A stretch of 64,000 nucleotides of DNA. Source: Imbricaverruca yamaguchii. Its lineage: Eukaryota; Arthropoda; Thecostraca; Neoverrucidae. Positions within the stretch are counted from its first letter, which is position 1. Every line of letters starts with the position of its first letter. A program made the translations under genes and the position numbers. The stretch covers positions 1,707,001 through 1,771,000 of the forward strand of contig JAOTOL010001620.1 of the NCBI GenBank assembly GCA_034440575.1, given 5' to 3'. The notes beneath the pieces are model-generated. The model did not search any database. It saw only the letters and a program-made list of their open reading frames with translations, and was not told where the DNA came from. Shown in pieces: positions 20,453 to 31,700 of the stretch.

Positions 20453-22254
20453 GTTGCTGCCCTTGGTGCCCCTCGGTTTGTACGCTCATGTATGGGATAT
20501 CCAGACGAGAACAAATTAATTCATCAAGGTTCAAGGATGACCAAGCCAGTTCTTACAATCAAACGTGATCAGACATTTTGCATAATGTTGTCAGGGTAAA
20601 TATAAGTCGTGCCGTCAATGCAGGCGCTAGGTGCCTGACCATTTTAACTTAATTCGTTTCCCAATTTACATCCTGATCTTATTCTGTTACAGTCTTGGTG
20701 CAAATGAATTGACCGGACTGAGTTCACAGCAACATAAATAAATGGGTTGATAGCATCCAAATTTAACGAGAGGGGGAAAGCAATATATCACCCTCCACTG
20801 TCTCAGCATAGCTCCTAAATAGCTGAGCTAAGCAGATGGTCAATGACCTACATTTTGTAAATGTTTTCAGAAGTCAACTGCGAATTTTTCGGTAGCAAAA
20901 ATTTGTGTCCGGTTACTTCATGTCGCGGAGCCAAATGAGGTCGAAGTTAGGTCATCGGCTCCGAGAAGTGTTGTTTTTAGTGTAATTTCCCAATGGCTGT
21001 CATCAATCCAGTTTTAAAAGTAAGCAAAAGATCTTGCAGTGGTGGATAATCGATGGACAAGTCATGTTTTGATTGATCTGAAGTGAGACCACTCGCTGAG
21101 GTTAGGGTAATAACTTACTTCTGGTTTCTGTTTGACATTTCGAGCCCGAGTAGTCCTCATCCTAAAAGGACCTATCCTAAGTCAATGGCCTAGGTAACCT
21201 GGTATGGCATGCTGATCTGTATTCCAATTTGTTGGTGTTCCTTATCCAAAGCAATGCCAACTTATAGGAATATGGCATCGGTCGTCACAGGTGATTGTCC
21301 TGGAGGACTTGACGTAGCTTACATTGGCTTGTGTTTGTGGTAACTGAACCTCCATGGTTCTTTTTGGCGCGGAATTCGAACTCAACGCACTTATATAGCC
21401 AGATAACATCCAAACTACAACAATACGTCATTCCAGGTTAGTACCCTCGGTTACCTGGTCTGGTAGGATGACCATTTTGCAGGAACTTGACATTCAGGGT
21501 GTTGTCGGCCGTTGAATCCCAGTTCGGCGACCTTTCTCATCACAACAATGCACAAACTCCACAAATGGCACATGGAGCTCACAGAAGTTTGTAGCACACG
21601 TCACCGATCGTCACTATTTAATTTTTGATCCAAGTCTTGGTCACCATAGTTGGCACCTCATTGTCCCAAGTCTGTATGTTTGATGTTGGAAGTTACGGTA
21701 ATATTGCACTCGTATGCATGAAACCATACCTTTTTCCCACGCCCTCTACGGGTGACCTTGACCTTGAATTTGAGGCTCAAGAGCACCGACAAATCCACAA
21801 GAAGCTGAGCCGTCCATCTACTTTACATTTCCCCGAAAACTATGCTGCTACCGATCAGAAGCTTGATACCGGCGGCATAGGCCAATTGGTCGCGCGCGGC
21901 CAGGAATTCAACCCATTTGACTTGGCCTGGATGGAAAATCGTAACAGGAAGACAAAAGTTATCTACATCCTGGGACAGTTCTAGGATGTGGCGACGTCCT
22001 AGTGAAAACCAAGTTTTTTTCTGGGTAGTACAGAACGGACGTTATCGGGGCGGGGTGCAAACCCCCCTCCGGCCGAACAAGGAGGAATTGATTGCGATTG
22101 GACAAAGACAAAGACGCATATTCAGGCAATCCACAATAGACCCGTGACTAATACAGCCGATTGTTGAGCATCAAAACAATGGTGATAAGTAAATAAGGGC
22201 CGTCACAGGTGCACATGAAAGCATTACAATTACTCATACCAGCGGCACGGAGAG
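20453..22254. other. Intergenic or intronic; nothing recognised
   Basis: No array, RNA gene or recognisable coding motif. The longest open frame (21625-21984, +) has no family motif that I know. Confidence 0.45.
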
Positions 22255-22335
22255 AGCCGCAAGTACGATGAGAAGTCACCAAGTACGATCGGAAGTCAGG
22301 AAGTATGATTGGAAGTCAGTAAGTAGGATCAGAAC
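22255..22335. repeat. Short ~20-21-bp repeat, 4 units
   Basis: AAGTACGATCGGAAGTCAGG and variants repeat four times, just 3' of the LINE remnant on its strand. Confidence 0.75.
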
Positions 22336-22900
22336 AGTCAGTCCAGTCCCACGCACAAATGCCGCCTGAGGCGGCGACTGAACAGGTGGACTGGCAGTCG
22401 CATCAGCTCGTGCAGCAGCTCGTTATACAGGGCAAGGTCTCGAGAGAAGCAAACACGGCGCCTGCCCATCTTCGGCTGCCATCTGAGGTCGTGCTGGTGT
22501 CCGCCCTGACGGGTGTGGCGGTCACGGTGCTCGGCTGCGGTGGTAATGGTACCTGCTAACGAAGCCGACTCCTGCAGATGGCTCACCTTGTGAAGCAGGC
22601 ACAGCGTGTGGTACGAGACCAAGTTATCCGAGCTCATCCAACCAAGGCGCAAAACATGGTCACATTTAGTTCGCCCAAAGATGCCATTTGCTCCATAGCT
22701 AATCATTAAAAAAATCCGAGACACATACTTTGGGTACTATTACCGTACACCGAAATGCAGTCCCGGATCTGAGAGAGGACCAGGGCATTGACGAACACTG
22801 AGATGACAGATGGTGGCAGGTGTCTTCTGAGATGCGAGAGACCGGCCAGAGTTCCGAAACATCGTCTGGTAATGCGAGAGACTTACGACTGTCAGCTGGG
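22336..22900 (-). pseudogene. Degraded copy of the CR1/L2-type LINE
   Basis: Minus-strand frames give YHTLCLLHKVSHLQESASLA and LMRLPVHLFSRRLRRHL, then, in another frame, matches to 'HLRRHLPPSVISVFVNALVLSQIRDCISVYG'-type residues around 22740-22880. It is clearly related to the 2396-3237 element, but with frameshifts and no (TCTG)n tail. Confidence 0.8.
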
Positions 22901-23500
22901 GTGCAATAAAAGTGAGCCCTAATTTTTTTTTTACTTCAGAGCAAGGGAGCAAATGTTAATCATGAAACATCACCGTGAGGTTGGGAAGATTGTGTAAATT
23001 GTGTTGGTTGCCGAAGACCATAATCTGGTTTTCTCCGCAGCTACTTTTAGACTTTCCGCGGAACCGAATGTCGAAGTAGGGCAGAACGTGTTCCAAGTCA
23101 CAAGTGACACTTTGGATGAGAGTTTTGTTTCCGGTGACCAAAAGGTGTGTGCGTCATCTTGTTCAGCATGCGACACGGAAAATGGATGCAATCCAGTGAT
23201 GGCGTTTTGATACTATGATTTTTATAGAACAGAAATTGGGTGTTGTCCCATAAAGCTATGAACAAACGTTCCCCCACTTCAAAAATAAAAATCCTCAGAA
23301 TATCCTGGCTTGGAAAGTAATGGTAATCTACGCCACAACTTTTACTATTTTAAAAATCCTATTTGGATTGGTGTCTGGATCAAAGTCTCCTAGGCCAGCA
23401 AGATTCAGGCTTCGATTAATTTTAAATGATGCATATATATATATATATTGACACTCAAAACTGGGCCGCTGGTCTCCCTCTTTCCTGTTTTGCAACTCAC

Positions 23501-23597
23501 CGTTATGGATTGTGCCATCCTCATGCACTCGCCCTGGCATGGCGTCAGCTGCGGTCAGACAGCACAGTAATGCTAGGATCACACCACGAAGCCGCAT
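23501..23597 (-). CDS. Candidate first exon with signal peptide
   Basis: The minus-strand ATG at 23597 opens MRLRGVILALLCCLTAADA, with a short basic start, an 11-residue hydrophobic core, small residues and a plausible cleavage site after ADA. MPGRVHEDGTIHN follows, then a good donor G|GTGAGTTG at 23500. It ends in phase 1. It lies on the same strand as, and upstream of, the POMGNT1-like exons, but the phase does not fit the exon at 18752. Either an exon is missing between them or this is another gene. The frame also extends upstream of the ATG. Confidence 0.35.
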
Positions 23598-24600
23598 ATC
23601 GCCTGGCCGACGGGTTCTACTGAGGTTCGTCGGCCGGACGGTGGTGAGCCGGGGAATCTGGCAACCGCCCACAGCATCTCAACAGAGTTCATCCACCCCG
23701 GCTCATCGCCGGCTGCAAGCTGGCATCGCTGTTAATAGGTGGCAGCAGCAACAACCGACCGGCGGAGGACAGCACCAGCGGGGAATGCCCAGTTTGGGTT
23801 TGATCCTCGTCGGTTATTCTACCCTCAATGCTGTGCAGGTCCATGGGTATATAATATTCCACCGAATTATTCCAGCATAGGCGTACAGTACTCGACTGAG
23901 CCCGCTCAGCCTTGCGGTAATTACCCGGCAGCGTGCAAAAGCTGTCTGTCAACAAAAGAAATTCGACATGTTTGCTTCTCTAAGTCCTTCCCCAGTGTAC
24001 GGCCCATCGGCAGACGAAAGCGGAGGCGACGCCACACCAATAATCCTGCCGTATAATACACGCTGTCTCGGCTCATCCCCATTCAGTGATATTGCATTTC
24101 ACATTCATCATCCTTCGCTAGCCTATCACATCGGGTTCTTGATGAATCCTTCCACCCATGGTCGACACGACAGGGAAGCGACACATCAGGGGTGTCGGTT
24201 CACATACGCCTGAAGGCACTGACCTCCTCAAACATGCGGCCCATCTAATCAGACCGAAGCTGAATTATTGAGCCTTTGTGTGTGCACTAGATTGAAAAGA
24301 TGATGTAGTGCGACAAGCACGACACCCGAGCGCCTTCCGACATGTCACAATCCTTGGCGGAAACAGGATGAGGGAAACTGGGGAATGTGCCCCTGACAGA
24401 GATGTGGTACCCCCCCCACGACTGGACAAATGCACCCCTTCAGGATGCTCCAGTGTACTCTTCCCGCGCTCAACGAGTTTTTTGTTCAGCCCATGGCGTC
24501 CCCCTAGAGTATAAAAGGGCCCCCATCCGGATAAATTATGTCCCTCCAGGATAAATGCCTCTCGCGCAATCAGAATTTCTGCACACGCTCTTGGTTCAAG
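23598..24600. other. No gene recognised
   Basis: Open frames on both strands lack known motifs. Confidence 0.45.
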
Positions 24601-24619
24601 CTCAGCCCAAGTAGCTGCA

Positions 24620-25051
24620 CATAATGCCTGCATTTCGATAGAGTAATGACGTGATAACATTGTCTCTTATGCTATGCTTCTCCCGCCGTTTGAATCGTCC
24701 CTGAGCCAGGATTCCATTTTGCATCCCTGCAATGCTGGCTGATGCAAGGAACGCTACACAGTACAAGTTAATTCCGCTTGCACTGGCGTGGCGTAGCCTC
24801 AGGTTTTTTCCACGACAACGCCTGTGCTCTGATGTCGCATGCCATTATAGGCTTAGTAATGCCAATGGGCATAGCTCTCCTATGCCCATCCTGGCTCGGC
24901 CACAATGAAAACGGCGGGAGAAGCATAGCATAAGAGACAAACCGGTGACGTTTCGTCCTACGCTGAAAGCTCAAAACGTAAAAGACTGGCGCAGCGCATC
25001 CAAAAGGTGTCTGTTATCACGTCATTACTCTATCGAAATGCAGGCATTATG
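24620..25051. repeat. Nested inverted repeat (39-bp and 31-bp arms)
   Basis: Arm A (24620-24658) is the exact reverse complement of A' (25013-25051). Arm B (24661-24691) is the exact reverse complement of B' (24909-24939). Order is A-B-loop-B'-A'. A and B are 2 bp apart, while B' and A' are 73 bp apart. The 217-bp loop adds GAGCCAGGAT against ATCCTGGCTC. I could not assign an element family. Confidence 0.93.
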
Positions 25052-26064
25052 TATGTTTCTGGTCAGATCCTGAAACCCCGTCTCGGGGGGGGGGGGTCCT
25101 TAAAAAACCCCAGTCTAGTTTTCAGACTAAGCGTTGCACGAAAACGCACGAGGTGCCACCAGAAAGCCCTCGATGAATATTGTCGCAAAATGGCGTTACT
25201 TTATATGTTTAGATAATCTTGCAACTCAAAATGGTAGTTTTTAGAAAAATATATTTATAAAAAACACTTCATATCTGCATACACTACTCGTACATTACTC
25301 ATGGCACATAATTCCATGGAGCAACGTGCATGCCCAGAAAAATGCAATTTTCAGCTCTTAATTATGAAGAACCGGGACAAATACTTAGAAAACTGAATTG
25401 CATGGAAAAATGTTGATGCGAGAAAGTGGACCCTGTGAGACTTTGGAACATAACGGCACATAACTTCTTTAACCTCTTGGGATTCGGCATGGCTGAACTT
25501 CTTACGATTTGCTCAAAAATATTCCCGGTGGAGTAGCGTTACGTCACATATGTCCAATAATAACGTGATATACCAAATCGTTAATGGTACTGATTGGGAA
25601 TGGGAGCACCTGGTCCCATAACTACACAGAGCTTCCAGATTTTGGTGTGGCTGAACTTCTTACCGTTTGTTCAAATGTCTTCTCTATATAGTACAGGTAC
25701 ATCACATGGGTCAAATATGTACAGGGGCGGTCCGTGGCACCCAAATTAGATGGGGCAGAACAAAATCACCAGATTTCGACCAGTATTTTAGTATTTTATA
25801 TGATAAGTACCCATTATTATTTTATGGTAAGATGAGTATCAACAACTTAATTTGGCACTGCAAAGTGTCAAACCTATCGCCATCGTTCCGAAGTCAGTGG
25901 ATTTCAACCCTATCCCTCCTGTTCAAATGCTTCCGAAATTTCGGGGAAGTTTAAATATATATATAAAATGTCACATATAAAATGTCGGGAAATAAAATAC
26001 TATATTCATATCATTAAGGCTTTCATATATGTCCATTTCATAATCCGAAATGGCTGGCATACAC
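25052..26064. other. AT-rich; one diverged ~158-bp duplication
   Basis: TGGCTGAACTTCTTAC occurs near 25490 and 25648 inside a longer, weakly similar stretch. Also a G-run at 25086-25096. No gene. Confidence 0.45.
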
Positions 26065-26088
26065 ACACACACACACACACACACACCT
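26065..26088. repeat. (AC)n microsatellite
   Basis: About 12 CA repeats, followed by AT-rich sequence. Confidence 0.95.
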
Positions 26089-28250
26089 ATTGTATACATA
26101 ATTATTATATTATGCACATATATACTTAAATATTATTATTATTGTTACTATTATTGTTGATTATTTGGGTCCAAAATACATGAAGTTAATTAAAAGCCCC
26201 ACATTCATTTAGTGGATTCTAAATGGTACCCCATGATAAAAGTATAAATTATTCGTGGACAGGGCTAACATTGAGAGGTCACTTGCCCTTCAAAATATAA
26301 AAAAGAACACCCTGGTCTAGACGTATATGAATTAAAAATGGAAAACAATCCTGAAAACCAGCTACAGGCTCCGTATCTGCAAATGGGTGATAAGGGCGTG
26401 CTATTTCAGCCAGTATAGGTACATCAGCCGGTAGCCTAAACATAATGTTGGCGCCTTTTCCTGGCCGGAGGGGTTCCACCTTCCCATGTGGGCACATGCC
26501 CCCAGTACCCCCACCCTTGTTTACGCCCCTGCACCGGGTGGGGATGAATTATGTTGCAACAGTTCTCTTACTTGCTCCCACCCCTTCTTCCGGCCGTGAT
26601 CTTCAGTTGGCCTGTCTCATCACACTGCTACTACCCGTGGCACCGCGCGATTCCTGCGGCACTAGACATGAATGGAGCCAGCGTGGGTCCAAGCGAAAAA
26701 TCCTCGTGCAAGGGAAAACACGGCTCATATCCGTGGACAAGATTCTTCAAGCTTTCAAATGAACCAGATTTTCCCCATTCGATGGTATTTAAGATCGGAA
26801 ATGTCGTGTGGAAAACACGGAAGTTTTGCTGGAGCGCCTATGGGACTGAGCAATCGTCCAGCCCATGTGACGTCACCGATTGCGAAACGATGTTGGTGGG
26901 CCCCGGCCTACCCTGCACTTGTTATGAAATGAAAACTCACTATATGGCGAAATGTGCGAGAGGCTAGCCTCTGCAGACCGGTGATAGAGCTGTTTGGAAG
27001 ATAATATACAAATGATGTAAATGTAAGTGAACTTCAATTTTCGCCACAAATATGAGTCACCAATGCATATTTGTTTCAAGTTTTTCAAATGTTCTATGTT
27101 CCAGTGGATGAAAGCGTCATTTAATAAATAGCATACAACAATACTTCCCAGCTCTACTCAGCTGAGGCATTGCCTTAGTGCCTTACATGGGCCGACCCCC
27201 ACTGCATCTTCGACTGCGTCTGCTAAATTGGCATACTCTGCTTCTCCGTCATCAAGGTTATTCGACTTCTTTCTCTGTTGGGGCTTTGTGTTCATAGGCA
27301 CCCATGACCGATAAGTCTAACAGCTCAGTTATCCAGGCAGCAAAAACACAAATACAATATCAGAAGTGTCTCACACATCAAGAGTTCTTAACATCGTTGA
27401 CGAATGTTCCGCTAGGTTATGATCATTTGCTCCTTGCCGCATTCCAACGCGAGGGGTACGCAGTTGGATTAGCTTCCAACACTCGACGATAAGGCACCTC
27501 CGACTTATTGGGGCTGAAGAACTATGTGCCGCAGAATTCGTCTGATACAGCCGCAGGTAGCCTCTCAGCGGCACGCGGCGTGGCCACCCATAGCCGACGG
27601 CCACAGTGGGACGACCAAGAGTTGGCGACAGGTGACGTACGGCAGACCCGACCGTGTGGCCACCTTGGTCCCGTGCGTGATGCCGCGCCTCCGGAGCTGG
27701 TGTGGCCGTCCATGGACGTCGCCGGAACTTCACACTGTGGATGGCTGGATTGTCGGCACAGGGTGCGACACAAGGGTTTGGCTACATCAAACGATCTCCG
27801 TTGATCCTCCGAGCACCCTTCACTGCTCGATTCAACCTCTCGCTCCCTAGCATTCCACATGTTTGTGGAGAGCGTGCTGAACTGAACGCCCGCTTCTCCT
27901 CGAGCCCTCGAGTTCACGCAGCTCCACTAACAACAGTTGCGAACCATCGTCAGAAATCAGCCCATCGTGGGCGCATTCCCTGGAAAATGCCGCATGGAGA
28001 TGGAGAAAACCGATTACCACAATGGCCATCACATCCGGGCACAGCGTGACTTCAGGTCACAGACCGTGCATGCCAGGAGGATGCCGTGGCGCTCCTTCAC
28101 CAGACCTGGAACCGGTCCGATCAAGTCAGTCATCAGTCTCTTCCACGGACCTGTTGTGGACAGGGGATGACTGCTGCGGACGGCGACAGACCGAAGCACG
28201 CACATCGCACCGAGAGCACACCGAGCGCTCAGTGAGTAGTGGACGACGGA
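26089..28250. other. Upstream region of the DEG/ENaC gene; nothing firm
   Basis: Composition rises in GC towards 27500-28250. Open frames of 60-140 codons on both strands lack known motifs. The promoter and 5' UTR of the channel gene may lie here, but no element was identified. Confidence 0.4.
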
Positions 28251-28251
28251 G

Positions 28252-28764
28252 GTGCGCGTCGGCATCCCTCTCCGGCCACCGGGATCCCTCTCCGGGCTCC
28301 CTCATCCGCTGCTCCAACTACGCTACGCTACCAACTACTGCAGTGACGTCACACCGTCTACACCAATCACCGACAACACATATCGTGCGTCGGCCGAACC
28401 CAGCTCCGGCCAGCGCGCATTGGACGGCCGCCAGAACCAGCCGGCACTCGTTCGCCGGCTGGCAATCGCGGCGACGATTGCCGCGGCGCCGCTGAAGTCG
28501 GCCGAGCCGCTGAAGATGGCGGAGCTGCTGAAGACGGTGCCGGCCGCCGACGCTCTGGACGTCCAGCTGGGCCACATCAGCATCCGGGTGCACCCGGACC
28601 TGCGGCGGTGTGCGCTGGCGGCGCGGCCGACGCCCGCGGTCGGCGACGATGGCTCGTGGAGCATCCCCGGCATAGACGTGATCCGCGACGGCCACAACGG
28701 CCACCTGCGACGCCTGATCTGGCTGCTGGTGCTGGCCTTCTGCGTCGTCAACATGCTCGTGCAG
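28252..28764 (+). CDS. DEG/ENaC exon 1: cytoplasmic N-terminus and TM1 (5' limit uncertain)
   Basis: The frame is open from 28252, but the true start may be a later Met, for example the one opening MAELLKTVPAADALDVQLGH. Before TM1 it reads SWSIPGIDVIRDGHNGHLRR, then LIWLLVLAFCVVNMLVQ, and the donor CAG|GTAGGC at 28765. The family gating motif just before TM1 is normally His-Gly; here it appears as Pro-Gly (SIPGI). The exon is very GC-rich. Confidence 0.82.
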
Positions 28765-31700
28765 GTAGGCTAGCGTCGTCCGACCGGCCGTCTGTACACG
28801 ACCGGCCCTCGGCAGCGACGCAACCAGGACTTTCTTAAGGGATCAGGAACCCCGCCCCCAAAACAGGTGAAATAGAGACCGTTTTCAGCGAGTGAATCGC
28901 ACCAAAATGACTGGTTTAAAGTGGTGAAAATCTCAACATGTCTTGTTTGATCTAGTGTATTTGTGGGTGCAAAGGGGAGGAAAGAGCCCGGCTCGCCCCC
29001 CCCCCCCTGGATGCGCCACTAGCCCGACAGCCAGTCGGCCACTGCCAAACACATCTGTGTGATAACTTCGGCTATGTCCATGGCCAGACGCCGACTATAG
29101 GGTGCTAGACAGTAAGCTTCATTCTAAACTTCATTAAGATTTTGGATAGTTATTTGGGCTTACGGGCGCATCGACTGCGTTGGTATTACGTCAATAAGAT
29201 TTTGAATGCATCTGGTTGCATAGCAGTGACACACTGCAACGTCACACTGCAGTGTCACACTGCAACGTCACACTGCAGGTGACAGACGCAACATCAGCCT
29301 AGCGCGTCAGTCATTGAAACCGCTGGACGAACACAGGAAAGAGGCAGACTATACGACACACGTGCCGCAAACACAGACGCTGGCATCACGTCGCTGCGGG
29401 GGACACTTGTGGACCGGCCATTCCTGCCCTCTCCACTCTCCTTCAATGAGCGCGACGCCCTCCCCCCCCCCACAGCCACTCTCGTAAAACAACAACTATG
29501 ATCCATGCATCTCAAGCATGAATGCACCGTGGCGAATTATCGACATGCCGGCGTGTGAGGGCGCGGCTGGTCGTGGTGCGCTCGTCTCGCGGAGCTCCTG
29601 CTGCTCCTGAGCTCCTCCTGTTGTTCTTCAGAGCTCCTGCTACTCTTGAGCTCCTCCTGTTGTCCTCCAGAGCTCCTGCTGCTCCTGAACTCTTCCTGTT
29701 GTCCTCCGGAGCTCCTCCTGTTGTCCTCCTGAGCTCCTCCTGTTGTCCTCCAGAGCTCCTGCTGTCTCCTGAGCTCCTCCTGTTGCCCTCCGGAGCTCCT
29801 GTGTTGGGCACACTCGACCGCTCGTCACAGCATCCTGTGCTTCACTGGCGTTTGCGCCGGTTGATCTCCCGGCCACGCGCCATATAGGTCACGTCAGATG
29901 CCGTACCACGTGACCGCCGGCTGGCCGACCTAGCACGGCAAGCTGGAAGGAAGTGTCGTCCCCGTAGATCCCTCTCCTTGAACGGGATCACGTGCGGATC
30001 TTGCATTCCCCTTATTGCTGCTTTAGCGTTCCGTGCTGACATCTCAGCTGCTCCTCTGGCTGCGTATGTCTGTGTGTCCGTATTTTGTATGTCATTGTTA
30101 TTTGGAAATAAATGATCAGCACGGACGCTATGTAGAGCAACTTGTTTTTCCCCTCGATGCCAACTCTTTCAGGGCAACTATAAACAAAGGCTTTGGACAA
30201 ACGACTGGCTCCCCTGGGCTGTGGAATAACAGCATGAACCGTTTTCCCTGGGCGAGCTTTTTTGCGCCAAATAAGTTCCGATGACTGGTCAGTATGCGTC
30301 GTCGCACGTAATGATTATGGATTGAAAGGAAACGACACGTACCAAGGCAAAGTGGTAGCCGATGTGACCCGTGCTGCAAGTAACAGCCATGGAGGCAGGC
30401 ACCGTGTGTGCTTCCCATTATTATTGGCTTTTGATGGATAGCAACAACACAGTGTGTTGGAATGCTCAAATCCCCCGACGCCTAAATGAGTCATTATAGA
30501 GGCGCTTAGTTGGCACACTGGCGCATGGGCGTATCCAGAAGCGCCAGCTGGACGGGCAGATCACGATCAGAAACAATTTTCCGATTTCAAAACCTCCTCA
30601 TATTAAAATATCCAACACTCGTCGAATCTACTTATCACAGTATTTCTTGCATGACATGTTTTTAGATTTCGAGAAAAAGTTATTTTAGTGCACAACTTCG
30701 GAAAAAATTGGCATCTGACGGGGAGTGGATGACTCTTGTGGGCCCTCCTTAAATCGATCAGTACAGTGGTGACCTCACGGATTACCAGCACTGCAAGGAG
30801 GGAGGAACATTGGACATAATTCCCGCATCATCGATGCCTGTGATGTGTTCTACCAACCCGGAGAACATTTGATGGGAAACCGGTGGCGCAAATGAACTTG
30901 AACCCCACCAGTGATGACTCCAGAATTTGGCTAAGAGGGTCATCAACGTCTCTGGTATCCCTACACGTTAGTGCCCCTTTCCTCGCAGTGTCCCTGCAAA
31001 TTGCGCTCCACCCCCTGAAATCGATGGCGAATGTCCGGAAGAGGCGTCGCGAAGCAGCGTACCGTGACTCGCACAAGTCACACAGAGCGAGGCGAAGCAG
31101 GAAGAAGCTCAACCAAAGTATGGCAAAGGCGTCGACGAGACGCACCGGCAGCAAATATTTTTTTCCGCACTAAAGTACCAGATCTAAAGCGCTGATTTGA
31201 ATCGCTGAGGCTCGCACCCAGAATGAAGTATACAGAGTAGGTGGCAGTAGCCGGGCTTGGGGCTGCTGTTTGCTCCCATATCTGGCAGGCTCAGCAGCGA
31301 TATAGTGAACAGAGCTGCCACGCTGAATGATCAGTCATTAGGAACGACAAGTAAGTGCAGTTTTCACCACAATTTCCGTACCTTTCTTTCGGCGATGCTT
31401 CTTAAATCAGAAGAATGAAGCGCATGAACACCAGCGAATAGGAATATGGGCTTATGTCGAGATGCAGGTTAAATTTTCTCCTTAAAATTTTGTGCTCAGT
31501 TTTCAGCTTTTAATTTCAGTTTTCACTCCGCGAATTTGTACTCGGTGGCACGCCACACCTCCCCATCTCACCCGGCCAACAGAATACTTACCGACGGAGA
31601 CCCAACTTCAAGTATATTCCTACACATATGCCCTTGGCTGTTTCAGCGTGCCAATCATGCATCAGCCTCGTCGGAACAACAACCCATTCACGTTTCGTGT

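Noticed and set aside
30883..31173. A Lys/Arg-rich plus frame, and a hydrophobic minus frame over it, as a possible membrane protein
   Set aside because: Lies inside DEG/ENaC intron 1, with no known motif and no supporting splice sites.
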